DNA of 64,000 nucleotides, taken from contig JBLDXI010000033.1 in the NCBI GenBank assembly GCA_047495785.1, positions 1,674,001 through 1,738,000 of the forward strand, read 5' to 3'. The position numbers and the translations under genes are program-made. This DNA comes from Lepidodermella squamata (Eukaryota > Gastrotricha). Below the pieces are notes generated by a model. That model was not told where the DNA came from, made no database searches, and was given only the letters and a program-made list of their open reading frames with translations. Positions 11,673-21,959 of the stretch are shown piece after piece (position 1 is the stretch's first letter; every line of letters starts with the position of its first letter).

Positions 11673-12444
11673 ATGATGGCGGACCAACATGCGCCAGGGA
11701 CTATAACCTGCAAAGCAGCCGTGGCGTGGGAGCCCAACAAACCGCTGTCAATCGAGACAATCCAAGTTGCTCCACCGAAAAAAGGCGAAGTTCGCATCAA
11801 GGTGATGTCAACAGCTATTTGCCACACCGATGTTATCGTCCTCGATGGAAAGCCCATAGCACGGGGCGAGCTCAAATTTCCAATAATTCTTGGCCATGAA
11901 GCCGCTGGAATTGTCGAGAGTATCGGCGACGGTGTTACTTCAGTTTCGGTCGGCGATGTTGTGATCCCAATGCCACTGTGCCAGTGTTACGAATGCCCGC
12001 CTTGTAAGAACTCGGTGTCGAACATGTGTACAGCCAATGGTGAAAGCCGTGGGGCTGGATTTATGACCGACTTCACGAGTAGATTTACCTGCAATGGCAA
12101 GGTGCTGTACCACTTTCTAGGCTGTAGTACCTTCTCAGAATACACCGTGGTCTCCGAGTTATGCCTTTGTAAAATCAACCCAGAATCGCCTTTGGATATT
12201 GCTGCGTTACTTGGATGCGGTTTCCCGAGTGGCTACGGCGCAGCGGTTCAAGCTGCCAGGGTTTTTAGGTAGGTACAAGGTTCGCGATGAAATTCCGAAG
12301 TTAATGGACGAATACTTGGCCGGAAACCTTCCTCTTCAAGAGCTCATCAGCCACAGAATGGACTTCAGCCAAATAAACGAAGCTGTTGATCTGTCCCGAA
12401 AGGGTATTAGCATCCGAACTGCTGTTAAAATTCACGAAATTTAG
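11673..12444 (+). pseudogene. Zinc alcohol dehydrogenase, coenzyme domain deleted
   Basis: The catalytic N-terminal half is intact up to about 12270: ICHTD with the catalytic-zinc Cys, GHEAAG, the structural-zinc Cys set CYECPPCKNSVSNMC, DFTSRFTCNGK and the GCG motif. The frame then breaks and resumes in another frame at KVRDEIPKLMDEYLAGNLP through a normal C-terminus ending at 12444. Compared with the three intact relatives at 19.9-26.8 kb, about 135 residues are missing, covering the whole Rossmann fold (the GLGCIG nucleotide loop and the acidic end of the second strand). Without it NAD cannot bind. This looks like an internal deletion of roughly 400 bp plus a frameshift. An assembly collapse is the alternative. 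Confidence 0.82.
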
Positions 12445-13118
12445 TCGAATAAAATGTATCGACGTATAGATCACAAGTTCTGCTTTCTGTTCATTCGTGT
12501 TAGAATTTTTGATGCATTTTAAAATACACACTGAGTGTGGGCATTTCGGTTTGAAAAATATTTAGAGCTGCCTTTTTGGTTACAGTATTGAACGAATTTT
12601 TTTTTATTTACGAAGAATTTTCGGTCAGTTTTCGGATGTTAAAAAACTAGGCCTAGATCGTTCACAGAATCACGCCGAAATATCACCATGCCGATTCTGC
12701 ATCACAATTTTTTTTAAATGTGTAGGCAGGAAGCAGCAACAATCCTTGGAACCTATGCTACAATCTCCATTTTACCGAATTTGGATGATTATCCTACGTT
12801 TGCATCAACGGTCGATTTTAGGCCTCGAGAATTGTGAAATTAAATGTTGGGGACCTGGGACCAAAAGAAAATGGTTCACAGCTCGCAGTAACAAACAATG
12901 CTTTGAACTTGGAAATCGGATGCGTGACACTTGATTTTTGTCACCTTGATTTGATTGAAGAAATTGCGCATTGCTCCGTGTTTGAAATTGGTGACAGAAG
13001 TCGGTTTTTTTTTAATTTTTTTGCTAATTTTGCCCGCAACTCGGGCTATTCTCACTCAAACTGGACCCAAGTTTTCGAAAAACTCCACCTCGGTTTACGA
13101 ATTTCCGACAAGGATCAA

Positions 13119-13262
13119 AACTGACCGATGAATCGTCCTAGTTTTCCTCAGGTGATTCCCCTTAGAGTGAAATAGCCACGTGGCCAAAAGATACCCAAGC
13201 ATCAGCCGAGTTATCCCATTTAATTGCGATCGATTTCACCTCGACTGAATAGATTTATTTAA
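13119..13262 (+). repeat. Diverged direct repeat, copy 1
   Basis: Shares CTGACCG.TGAATC, TCCTAGTTTTC, a GTCCAAAAG/GGCCAAAAG word and CGATCG.TTT.ACCT with 14190-14318 in the same order. A weaker match extends upstream to about 12735, including CTACAA.CTCCA and AGCCTCGA-type words. A third, shorter match (GCGAGAACATT.CTGGGC) lies near 13355. Confidence 0.55.
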
Positions 13263-14189
13263 AGAGTTTTTTTTACCGAGATTTGAGTTATCGCTCTAGA
13301 TTGAAACCCGGCCATACCACGATAGCTATGTCCGGAAAAGAATTCGAGTGTCGAGCGAGAACATTTCTGGGCAACTTCTACAAAACTACGTCGATCTTGC
13401 TTCAACTGGACAGGCCGAAATGCCGGTCTTTTTCCAGCTCTGCATGGTATAAAATTCATTGATAGGTAGTTAGTGAAATGCTATTTTCAATTTCCGAGAA
13501 ACGCGAAAACACAATATTTGAATGATAGAACCTGAGTAAAGAGCTCATATCTGAACGGAGCCGGCCAAGATTTACGAATCGGAACGAGTAGAAGACGAGT
13601 TGAGATGAGTAAATCGAGTAGGGCGACAACGATTTACGAATGTTATATCGTATAATATCGAATAGGCCAAGCTACTCGAAGTAAAATGAAATTATCGAAC
13701 CTTTATTTTCTATTCTCGAACCATTTTAAATTAAAGCGTCGGAATCATCGGAATATTTAATTTTCGTATTTTCAAAAAAACCATCGGAAAATTCAACATT
13801 TTATTTAATCCGATGGGTTAAGACACCTTATATTATTTCAAATGTTTGATGAAATTAATGAGACACGCGTTATAGCTACTCGGCCTATATAGCATGGTGT
13901 TTGTAAATTGGGCGAGAACATTCCTGGGCGCCCAGGCTACAACCTCCAATTTCCGGAATAATCGGTTTTTACATTGATTGGCATTACCAGCCTCGAAATT
14001 ATGGGTGTTATCTCAGAATTCTGGGAACTCAGAGCAATTGCCTTATTCCTCTGTGGCAACATTTACACTGAAATTTGGACTTTAAAATCTGTTACCGAAA
14101 TGTAGAGCTTCAGTCACCTGAATATTAAGGGGTAACTTCGCCGATTTTCCCGTGTAAACTGGCTCACTAAATTTTGCGCGTGAAGGCTG

Positions 14190-14318
14190 ACCGGTGAATC
14201 ATCGTCCTAGTTTTCGTCAGATGGTTCATCGTTGAAAGAAATATTCATGCGTCCAAAAGTTACCCTGCCCTTTTAGTCCCGATCGCTTTTACCTTGATAG
14301 AGCAAATGATTGATTTAA
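14190..14318 (+). repeat. Diverged direct repeat, copy 2
   Basis: Partner of the copy at 13119-13262. No terminal inverted repeats or coding content were seen, so the class of repeat is unknown. Confidence 0.55.
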
Positions 14319-14632
14319 TCGGTTTCAGGTTTGGGTGTTCACAATTTGCCGCACCGCCTCGAAATTGTCTTGGAAATGAGGTATTGTATCATTTAACTGG
14401 GCTAAAGGAGTGACCGCATGGCACTTTGGAACTATGGGCAAACATAACAACCCAAGATAAACGTGCAAATATCTCCCGGCTGCCCGTATCGCATATTCTC
14501 TAACATTAAAATAGAATTGTTGTGATAAAAGTGCGGCCGTGACGCGGTTTAAGAAAGGTTATCGTTTATCTATAGCAGCAATTAAACACTTCCAGGTGCC
14601 AAAATCGTGGCTGTTGGCTGGTATCACGGGCA

Positions 14633-14640
14633 TATAAAAG
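14633..14640 (+). promoter_or_regulatory. TATA box of the FG-GAP gene
   Basis: TATAAAAG, 50 bp before the ATG at 14691. The spacing suits a transcription start near 14665 and a very short 5' UTR. Confidence 0.65.
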
Positions 14641-14690
14641 CCTGCCGGAACCACCCCTTAGATAGTTTTCGAGTTTTTCCCACTCCGAAA

Positions 14691-15984
14691 ATGTTTCAAA
14701 AAATCGTAGTAGCACTCGCTATTTTCGCCGCTGGGTCCATCGCCCAACCAGCTTATCGCCAACTTGGCAGCTTCAAAGTCGGAAGTCCGGCCTTCATCTC
14801 AATCCTACAGCTGAACGCCTCGACTGGGCCTGATCTTCTCATCACGTCATTCAAAGGCGTCGGCAGCGGGGCGGTCTACAATGTTCCAGATATTGGCTCG
14901 AAAATCAAAGGACTCATCAGCTCAATCAAGCCTGTCAGCGTAGCCGGTAATCAAAACTGTAAGTTGACTTGGTAAAACGAAATAGAAAAATATTAAATTT
15001 GTCGCAACATCAGGGCCAAACAACATTTTCCTCGCCCCGCCTGGCATCTGGTCTGATGCAACTGTAGTCTGGGCCGATGGATTTCTCGTCCCTGGCAAAA
15101 GCACCGGTACTGTCTTCGCCATGCACTACAAGAACGGCCAGTTCAGCAAGCCTGTTGCCCTCGCCAAGACAAAGAGCGGCTACTTCTACCACCAGGTCAG
15201 CTTCTACGACATGAACGGCGATGGCTGCGACGACATTGTCACCGCCCGCGTCAATGTCCCTGTCATCGGAACTGGTAAGGGTGAATTCTTGTGGCTCGAA
15301 TGCCCGACAGATCCGGCTGCTCGCGACAAAACGTGGGTCGAGCACGTTGTCATCGTCGGCGGGCCTGATGTCGATTTCTACCTCGGCGAGCTCGACAACG
15401 ACCCGTCAACCCTAGACGTCGTCGCCCCCATCTTCTTCGAAAAATCGCTGAACTACTACCAAATCAACAAAGCCGACCTGAGCCTCAAAGCGAAGACGAT
15501 CATTGACAACTCAATCGGCGCCCCCTTCTCAGTTGTAGTCGATGATTTCAACAAGAACGGCAAACGCCAGTTGTTGGTCCCGAACCACGAGGGCAAGCAG
15601 AAAGACACCGGCTTATTTTTGTTCGACATTCCCTCGGATTTGATCAACGGCGAGTGGACTCGGTACAAAATTGGCGGTGACTTTCCGATCTCAGCTTGGG
15701 GCCTGAACCAAGCGGCACCTGGTTTCGCCTATTCATCGACAGTCAAGGCAAACGCCAAGGATGAATTTCCGACCATCATGTTGGCTGGCGATGGCGCTCA
15801 ACGGGCTTATCAATTCACTCGAACTGGCGAAAATCAGTACACGCAAGAGGAAATCATCTATGCTAAAGGCGTAGTCGGTTCACTCGTTGTTGGTGATGTT
15901 GATGGCGATGGCTGGAACGAGTTCTTCATCCCGAACTACGATGGAGATCTCGTCTATGTCTACACCTACGCCCCGGCCGCGTAA
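14691..15984 (+). CDS. Secreted FG-GAP/VCBS-type beta-propeller protein
   Basis: Exons 14691-14958 and 15014-15984 give 412 aa. An N-terminal signal peptide (IVVALAIFAAGSIAQ) is followed by a chain of blades with calcium-loop motifs: DMNGDGCDD, DFNKNGKRQ and DVDGDGWNE, each followed by a short strand (for example EFFIPNYDGDLVYVY). No transmembrane segment. FG-GAP repeats are typical of integrin alpha chains and of secreted bacterial and eukaryotic propellers. This protein is only a propeller, so its ligand or activity is not predictable from sequence. Codons are GC-biased in the second exon, and a strong TATA box suggests high, regulated expression. Confidence 0.75.
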
Positions 15985-16029
15985 ATGCGTTATGACTTTT
16001 TGCTCTAATATCATTGACCCAATTTTCGA

Positions 16030-16035
16030 AATAAA
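16030..16035 (+). terminator. Polyadenylation signal AATAAA (FG-GAP gene)
   Basis: 46 bp after the stop codon. It lies about 40 bp from the opposing signal of the heat shock gene. Confidence 0.6.
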
Positions 16036-16072
16036 ACATTACGAGTATTTGCTACACGCAATTACGCAGATC

Positions 16073-16078
16073 TTTATT
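16073..16078 (-). terminator. Polyadenylation signal AATAAA (sHSP gene, minus strand)
   Basis: TTTATT on the plus strand, about 150 bp beyond the sHSP stop at 16230. The two 3' UTRs meet or overlap here. Confidence 0.55.
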
Positions 16079-16229
16079 GATTCGTTTCCAACACATGAGC
16101 AAACGCATATGACATAAATTAATCAGCATGAAATGATCATGATGAAGGAAATGTTCTTCAAAGTTCTTAGCAGAGATTGATATTGTGGGTATAGTAATCA
16201 CGTTGTTTCGCTCATCTTAATCGTTTCGC

Positions 16230-17832
16230 TTAGGCGGTCTTGACGGTGACGGGCTTGACGTTGTTGACGGAGTGGTTGATCGAGTGGAAGCCACCGAAGT
16301 TGTGGACGGCGTTGTGGCCGGCGAAGGGCAGCTTGTTGTACAGCTCGGACATGATCGGCGACTTGGCGATCTCCTCGGTGGTCATCTTCGGCAGCTGGCA
16401 CTCGACGACGAGGTAGCCCTCCTGGGTGAGGCACGACTTGAGCTCAACCTTGGTCAGGTCGACCTTGGCAAGGGTCTATAGAAGATGAAGAAAATAATTA
16501 AGTTAAAGGTGATTGAAATATCGATGAACTACTCACCTCGGGCAGGACGAACTTGCGCGAGTACTTGCGGGCGATGTGGTGCTCCTTGCCCTCCTTGACC
16601 TCGTGGGCGGCCTCGACGACGACGGCGCGCTCGGCCTTGTTCAGGGTGACGGTGACCTCCTCAGGCTTGAAGCCCTTGAGCTCGAAGGCGAGGTACAGCT
16701 GGCGGTTGCCCTCGACGTCGATCATGCGGATCGGGTTGGTCAGGGTGTAGTGCTCGAGCTCGGAGGACGGGCGGAAGGCGATGTTGTACAGCTTGTCGCC
16801 GGCAACAGCGGCCGACTGGAAGGCAGCCGGGGTGTTGAACCAGTTGTTGCCGCCGAAGAGGCCGGAGTTGGCGAACGAGCCGTAGGTCGAGGCCGGGAAG
16901 GTGAGGCCGCCGAAGGACGACGAGGTCGGGTAGCCGTAGGCACCGGTCCAGTTGTTGGCGAAGCCACCGAAGGTCGAGGTCGGGTAGCCGTAGATGCCAG
17001 ACGACCAGGTGTTGTTGTTCAGGCCGCCGAACAGGCTCGAGGTCGGGTAGCCGTAGGTATTGAGGCCGCCGAAGACGTTCGACCAGGTGTTGTTGCCGCC
17101 GAAGGAGTTGTTCAGGCCAGAGAAGGTGTTGTTCAGGCCGGAGAAGTTGTTCAGGCCGCCGAAGACGTTCGACCAGCTGTTGTTCAGGCCAGAGAAGGTG
17201 TTCAGGCCGGAGAAGGTGTTGAGGCCAGCGAAGGTGGCGACGCGGGCGGCGATGACGTAGCACAGCTTGGCGCACAGCTCGGCGAAGACGACCGAGGCGA
17301 CGCTGGCGGCGTGCTGGGCGGTGTAGATGGCACCGAGGCGCTGGGCGAGGACGGCGCCGAGCTCAGCACCGCACTCGGCACCGAAGGAGTAGCACCAGCG
17401 GGCGCACTGCTCGACCGACCAGCCGTTGCACAGCTTGGCAGCGAGCTCGGCGCCGAGCTTGGCGCAGACCTCGGCGCACCACTGCGAGCCGATGCGGGCG
17501 GCGACCTCAGCGCCGAGGAAGGTGTTGAGGCGGGCGGCGATGATCGAGCCGAGCTGGGCACCGCACTCCTGGCCGTAGGTGTAGCCGCACTTGTAGCCGT
17601 ACTCGACAGCGGCGGTCTTGTTGAAGGTGGCGTCGAAGGCGGTCGAGTTGGCGAACGACGACGACGGGGTGGTGAGACCGGCGTTGATGAGACCAGCGTC
17701 GACGGCGCCGGGGTAGCCAGAGAAAAGGCCAGCCTTGGAGTTCAACAGACCCTGGACGTTGACCGGGACGGTGTTGAAGCCAGCGGCAGCAGCGCCGAAG
17801 GTCGAGGGGATCGAGGTGTATGAGCAAGCCAT
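16230..17832 (-). CDS. Small heat shock protein with Cys-rich and prion-like N-terminal extension
   Basis: Exons 16537-17832 and 16230-16475 give 513 aa, far longer than the usual 150-250 aa. Residues 75-195 are Ala/Leu-rich amphipathic sequence with ten Cys (CGAQLG, CAKLGAELAAKLC). Residues 200-345 are low-complexity G/N/S/F/Y: FSGLNN-type units, VFGGLN repeats and three YGYPTS copies. The alpha-crystallin domain spans about 366-470 (LAFELKGFKPEEVTVTLNK, SRKFVLPE, then LTQEGYLVVECQLP in exon 2). The chaperone role is known for the domain; assembly or condensate formation by the N-terminus is inferred. Codon bias is extreme (nearly all C/G-ending), implying very high expression. It also explains the 1.2-kb open frame on the opposite strand. 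Confidence 0.88.
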
Positions 17833-17946
17833 TTTAGATTGGTAGGTGAAGAAACCGAAAACCGTGAATAAACGAAAGCGAGAAGAAGATTTGCTTTGAA
17901 TTAAGCGAAAGAGCGATTGATGATTTGCAACGGTGAAGGCGCCGGG

Positions 17947-17953
17947 TTATATA
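17947..17953 (-). promoter_or_regulatory. TATA box of the sHSP gene
   Basis: TATATAA on the minus strand, about 115 bp before the ATG. I did not find a clear inverted GAA/TTC heat-shock element array upstream. Confidence 0.5.
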
Positions 17954-19070
17954 CGCTGCAGGCACGCGCCCTTCGCCAACCTGTCAACAATGGAACAATG
18001 GATCGAACTTTGGCCATCATTGTGACTGAGGCGCAGCTTAGATTGGCACGCGTTATTCCATATCGCGTGTTTCATTTTCTGGCAGTGAATATTTCTTTTT
18101 CAAATCTGTTTTTTTTGTATTACAACGAATAATATATATCTTCAACTTTCTCAATGATCAATGAAAAACAGGCGAATATTAGCGGATTCATGAGGCTTCC
18201 GCCATTTGATGCGAGGGTGGCAAAACATCTCATCCACAAATTTTCTCCCGTCATCTCGGCCCACTTGTCGATTGGCTGATCAGATTACGATTCGGTGTTG
18301 ACTAAAAGCCCCTGTGTTCTAAATTCATCATGATCCGAAGTTGCCTGAAACTCTCGTTTTTGTAATAATAATTTTGGAATTTTATTCAGCATCGCTAATA
18401 GGCAATTCAATGCAAACATTTTCTTTGGAGATTCTTTTAGGTTATTTTAATAAAAATCTTGTGATTATTTTTTAACCTGATTTTAGTGTACGACATACAT
18501 ACCTACTCTTTTGCCGTTTCCTTATGAATGATTTTCCAATATAGCGAGTATTTCCCATTCCATGCCTGGTTATTAAGTCAATTTCCTTATCGGAATTTTG
18601 CGGTGAAAGTGTGAATAGACGGAATAACTCATAATTTTGATGATATTATTTGCTTGAGCCTTCCTGATATGTAATTGACGCTGCCGATAATTAGAGACGT
18701 GTGAGTCCAGTAAAATATCTCAGCATACCAGATCTACACAAAATATTAATATTTGGTAAAAGTTGTTGTCACGAAGAACGGAAACGCATAAAAAAACGGA
18801 TACAAGTGGATAAAAAATGCGCGCAGGTGGTTGAGCGGATGTTGAGTCTCGCGCTTCACTTACTTATAGCGAAGAGCTGCCGAACAAGGTACGACAAGCG
18901 TAGGGAAAACCGGAAGCACGAAATGCAGGTCGAGCATGTAATAAGCCTCCTAAAAAACAATGAGTTCCAATTATTGAAACCTATGAAAAACGTCCTCGTA
19001 AAGTAGCTTTTCTTAGAATATATAGTACGAGATGCGAAGCCGTCTCGGAAAATGCCTCATTCAGCGTGAA
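17954..19070. other. Intergenic; no gene seen
   Basis: AT-rich. A basic 101-codon frame at 18701-19006 lacks an early ATG and any familiar motif, so I do not call it a gene. Confidence 0.4.
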
Positions 19071-19583
19071 ATGAAGTTTGGAATAACTTTTATATTCGTA
19101 CTCATTTTTTGGTCGGTGAGTGCTGAATTGAGTCCTGACGACGACCGTGCGAAGCAATGGCATGCGCTCACTGGCGAACTTATGAAGCACAAATTCAAGC
19201 ACATAAAAAACAACAAGGGCAAAGCAACAACTACAGCTAGGCTCCCGATTGAAACTACGTTAAAAACTGTCACCCCAGCGCTAGCCGCTCAAATTTTGAC
19301 AGATGAGCAAGCCGAAGCCATGCGAGGTAACGCTAAATTTATGACTTCATATTAGCGAGAATCCTAGCTGTTTTTTTTCATTTTCATAGGTCACCTTAAA
19401 GTTTACATGAAAGATTTTATGAGGAAGTACAACGAACGAATGTTATTCGAGCTGCGTATGAAAAAATGCATCAGCATATTCGGATCGCGAGATATTTGTT
19501 CGAACAGTGCCAACTTTTACCTGTGGGCGCAAAAACTGGCCAAAGATATTATGAGCGGGAAACATGACGACGAACTGTTCTGA
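19071..19583 (+). CDS. Small secreted protein, unknown family
   Basis: Exons 19071-19326 and 19390-19583 are joined by a 63-bp intron; the protein is 149 aa. MKFGITFIFVLIFWSVSAE is a clear signal peptide; this Met is preferred over the one 13 codons upstream because the hydrophobic core starts directly after it. The mature part is helical and charged (a DDDRAKQWHALTGELMKHK segment) with only two Cys (MKKCISIF and RDICSNS). No known domain recognised. The frame remains open across the splice with matching phase, which supports a real gene. Confidence 0.6.
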
Positions 19584-19932
19584 TTGTAGACAATTTTTTA
19601 GTATTTCATCGTTATTTCTAAACGACAGAAAATCCATATGTCATCTCGTTCGGAATGATTAAATTATGGTACGATTCGTAATTTTTATTCCGAATAATGG
19701 GCTACATTTATAGGATATATAATTCAAAAACATCTAATTAAATGAACATTTACATTGCCCAAAATATGCAGAAAACGGCAATTTCATATTTAGTTAAATT
19801 ATATGTGGAATTCAAAAGATCAGCTACAATTTCCCAGCAATTTCGAAAACGAGACGAAATTGATAATTTATTTTTATCATTCAAATAAATTCAAATGAAG
19901 AAAAAAAGTTAATTTGAATCAATCGTAGTTAA

Positions 19933-21063
19933 TTATTGGCCAACTTTAAGCGCAGTTCTAACGCATTCTGAAGCACCAGTCAGCCGGAAAGCTTCATTAA
20001 TATCTTTCAGCTCCATTCGATGCGTGATCAGAACGTCCATTGGCAATAATCCAGCCAGGTAATCATCCATTTCCTTCGGAAGGAAATCCCGTGGCTTAGC
20101 TCGCCCGATGTCAACACCTCTGATTTTTCGCCCAGTCAACAGCAGAGCAGTAGGTATGGAAACTTCACCCAAGGCGCCGGGCTGAACTCCGATGAGAATA
20201 CACTCGCCGTAGCCGGGGTTGCTGGCATTGAACGCGTCCAAAAGTGTCTGCGGTCTACCTACACATTCGAAGGTGTAATTGCAGTCTAATCCTCCGGTTG
20301 TCTTGTTGATAGCTTCAACGGCATTGGCAGCAGTTGGGTCGATGAAATCAGTCGCGCCCAATGATTTCGCAAGCTCCAACTTCGAAGCTTTCGGATCGAT
20401 CACGATGATTTTGCTGGCACCAGCTCGCTTACAGCCAATTAGGACCGATAGGCCAATGCAACCCAGACCCCAAATTGCGCAGTAGTCGCCCGGTTTGACC
20501 TTAGCAGCTAAAACAGCGGCGCCGTAACCAGTCGTAAATCCGCATCCGAGTAGGCCAGCAATGTCAAAGGGTGAATTTGGGCTCAATTTCGAGAGCTGAA
20601 ATTCATTGCAAACAGTATACTCGCTAAACGTACCGCAGCCGAATAGGGTCCAAACAGGTTGGCCCTTGCAGGTGAACCTAGAAGTGCCGTCGTCTAGGGA
20701 ACAATTCATCACGCTGTTAACACCGGCGGAGCAGTTGTTCGATTCAGGATGGCGGCAATCAGGGCACCTGTAGCACTGGCTCGAGTAGCATGGGACGACA
20801 ATATCGCCGGCGGCTAGTCCCGTCACGCCCTCGCCGACGCTTTCAACGACCCCGGCGCCCTCGTGGCCTAGAACGATTGGGAACTTGATTTCAAGGTACT
20901 GAATCGCGCCTGTTCTCGCTGAAAGATCGGTGTGGCAGACGGAAGTTGACTTGATCTGAACGCGAACTTCGCCGCGTTTTGGTGGGGCGACCTCGATTGT
21001 TTCGATCGTCAACGGCTGGTTAGCAGCCCATGCAACAGCGGCCTTGCAAGAGATGGTGCTCAT
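19933..21063 (-). CDS. Class III-like zinc alcohol dehydrogenase, paralogue 1
   Basis: 376 aa, single exon, full family length. Catalytic zinc ligands: Cys in SVCHTD, His in GHEGAG, Cys in LLGCG. Structural zinc: CYRCPDCRHPESNNC with the C-x2-C-x2-C-x7-C spacing. The Rossmann loop is GLGCIGLSV, and the second strand ends in Asp (IIVIDP), which favours NAD over NADP. DGTSRFTCKG keeps the Arg typical of class III (glutathione-dependent formaldehyde) enzymes, but the other acidic substrate-site residues of that class differ, so the substrate is open. First of three tandem intact copies; it is the most diverged of the three. Confidence 0.9.
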   Translation of the reverse strand: MSTISCKAAVAWAANQPLTIETIEVAPPKRGEVRVQIKSTSVCHTDLSARTGAIQYLEIKFPIVLGHEGAGVVESVGEGVTGLAAGDIVVPCYSSQCYRCPDCRHPESNNCSAGVNSVMNCSLDDGTSRFTCKGQPVWTLFGCGTFSEYTVCNEFQLSKLSPNSPFDIAGLLGCGFTTGYGAAVLAAKVKPGDYCAIWGLGCIGLSVLIGCKRAGASKIIVIDPKASKLELAKSLGATDFIDPTAANAVEAINKTTGGLDCNYTFECVGRPQTLLDAFNASNPGYGECILIGVQPGALGEVSIPTALLLTGRKIRGVDIGRAKPRDFLPKEMDDYLAGLLPMDVLITHRMELKDINEAFRLTGASECVRTALKVGQ

Positions 21064-21091
21064 GCTTTATAAAATCTTGTAAAGGAGAAAT

Positions 21092-21099
21092 CTTTTATA
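21092..21099 (-). promoter_or_regulatory. TATA box, alcohol dehydrogenase paralogue 1
   Basis: TATAAAAG on the minus strand, 28 bp from the ATG; the short distance means it may serve a start very close to the codon. Moderate support. Confidence 0.35.
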
Positions 21100-21959
21100 A
21101 TAAATGAACCAGTTATAAAGTTCCTAATGCTTTGTTTCCCGTGCCACGAGATTTTTTCGCGCGGGCGCGTGCCGTGACACAGCCCTATCATCTGGCTCCA
21201 GATTAATAAAATGTGATAATAAGGTCACCGCTTACCATGCCAAAAGTGGCGCGCCTGGTGACCGGTATTATCACGGATATTTCGTATACAAAGCAGCAAA
21301 ACGCGTGTAATCTTGTTTACAAGTCAACTAATATGGGGACGATTGAAGAATAAGGCTTGTCGCCTAAACGCCAACTTTCACACATGTAAGAGGCAAACGG
21401 AGGTCAAAGACGTGAAAGCCCTTATCTTCTGCAGCTACAGGGAAAATGCATATTTCGAGCTCGTTCGCACCTGGAGAACTTGCAAGTCACTGGCAAGTTG
21501 TTATCAATTACAAAGTTATCAAAATCTCTCGGTTTTTCTACGACATTATAGTCTAGCTAGTAAAGTCTAGTATAGTCTAGTATAGTGTAGCTGGCAGCTG
21601 AGAAAACCGCACAATTTCTCATTGCATAGCCGAGGATAAGCTTTTATCGCAGGAAGTACCGTCGTGTTTGAAGTATCGTTATACTAAACTTGTTCATCAC
21701 TTAAACAGTGTTGACAAATAAATTCGATTGGCGTAGTTCAATAATTCCCTTCGACTATCCCATTGAGACGACTCTTCTTCGTGATTTTTATTGCCTAACA
21801 CTTCACTATTTAATCGAAAATTTCACGAGTTTATCATTGATGGATTTGTTTACGTGTAAAGACAGTGTAAAGTCCTTTTAATAAATTACTCATAATCAGC
21901 GAGCTCATCTCGTGACCCTGAACTTCTTTACAGGTTTTCACGATATGCTTCGATATAAG

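Larger units (their letters stand above)
12445..14632. other. Intergenic with old duplicated repeat
   Basis: No gene seen. Two diverged direct copies of one sequence occupy much of this stretch (about 12735-13262 and 13910-14318); their best block is listed separately. Confidence 0.45.

Noticed and set aside
16576-17823. Open frame of 415 codons on the plus strand opposite the heat shock gene
   Set aside because: It is a mirror of the extreme codon bias of the sHSP exon; the Val/Glu/Gly-rich composition is what such an antisense frame gives, and it lacks any domain.
18701-19006. Basic 101-codon frame
   Set aside because: Begins with a non-ATG codon; composition is random-like and it ends just before a supported gene.
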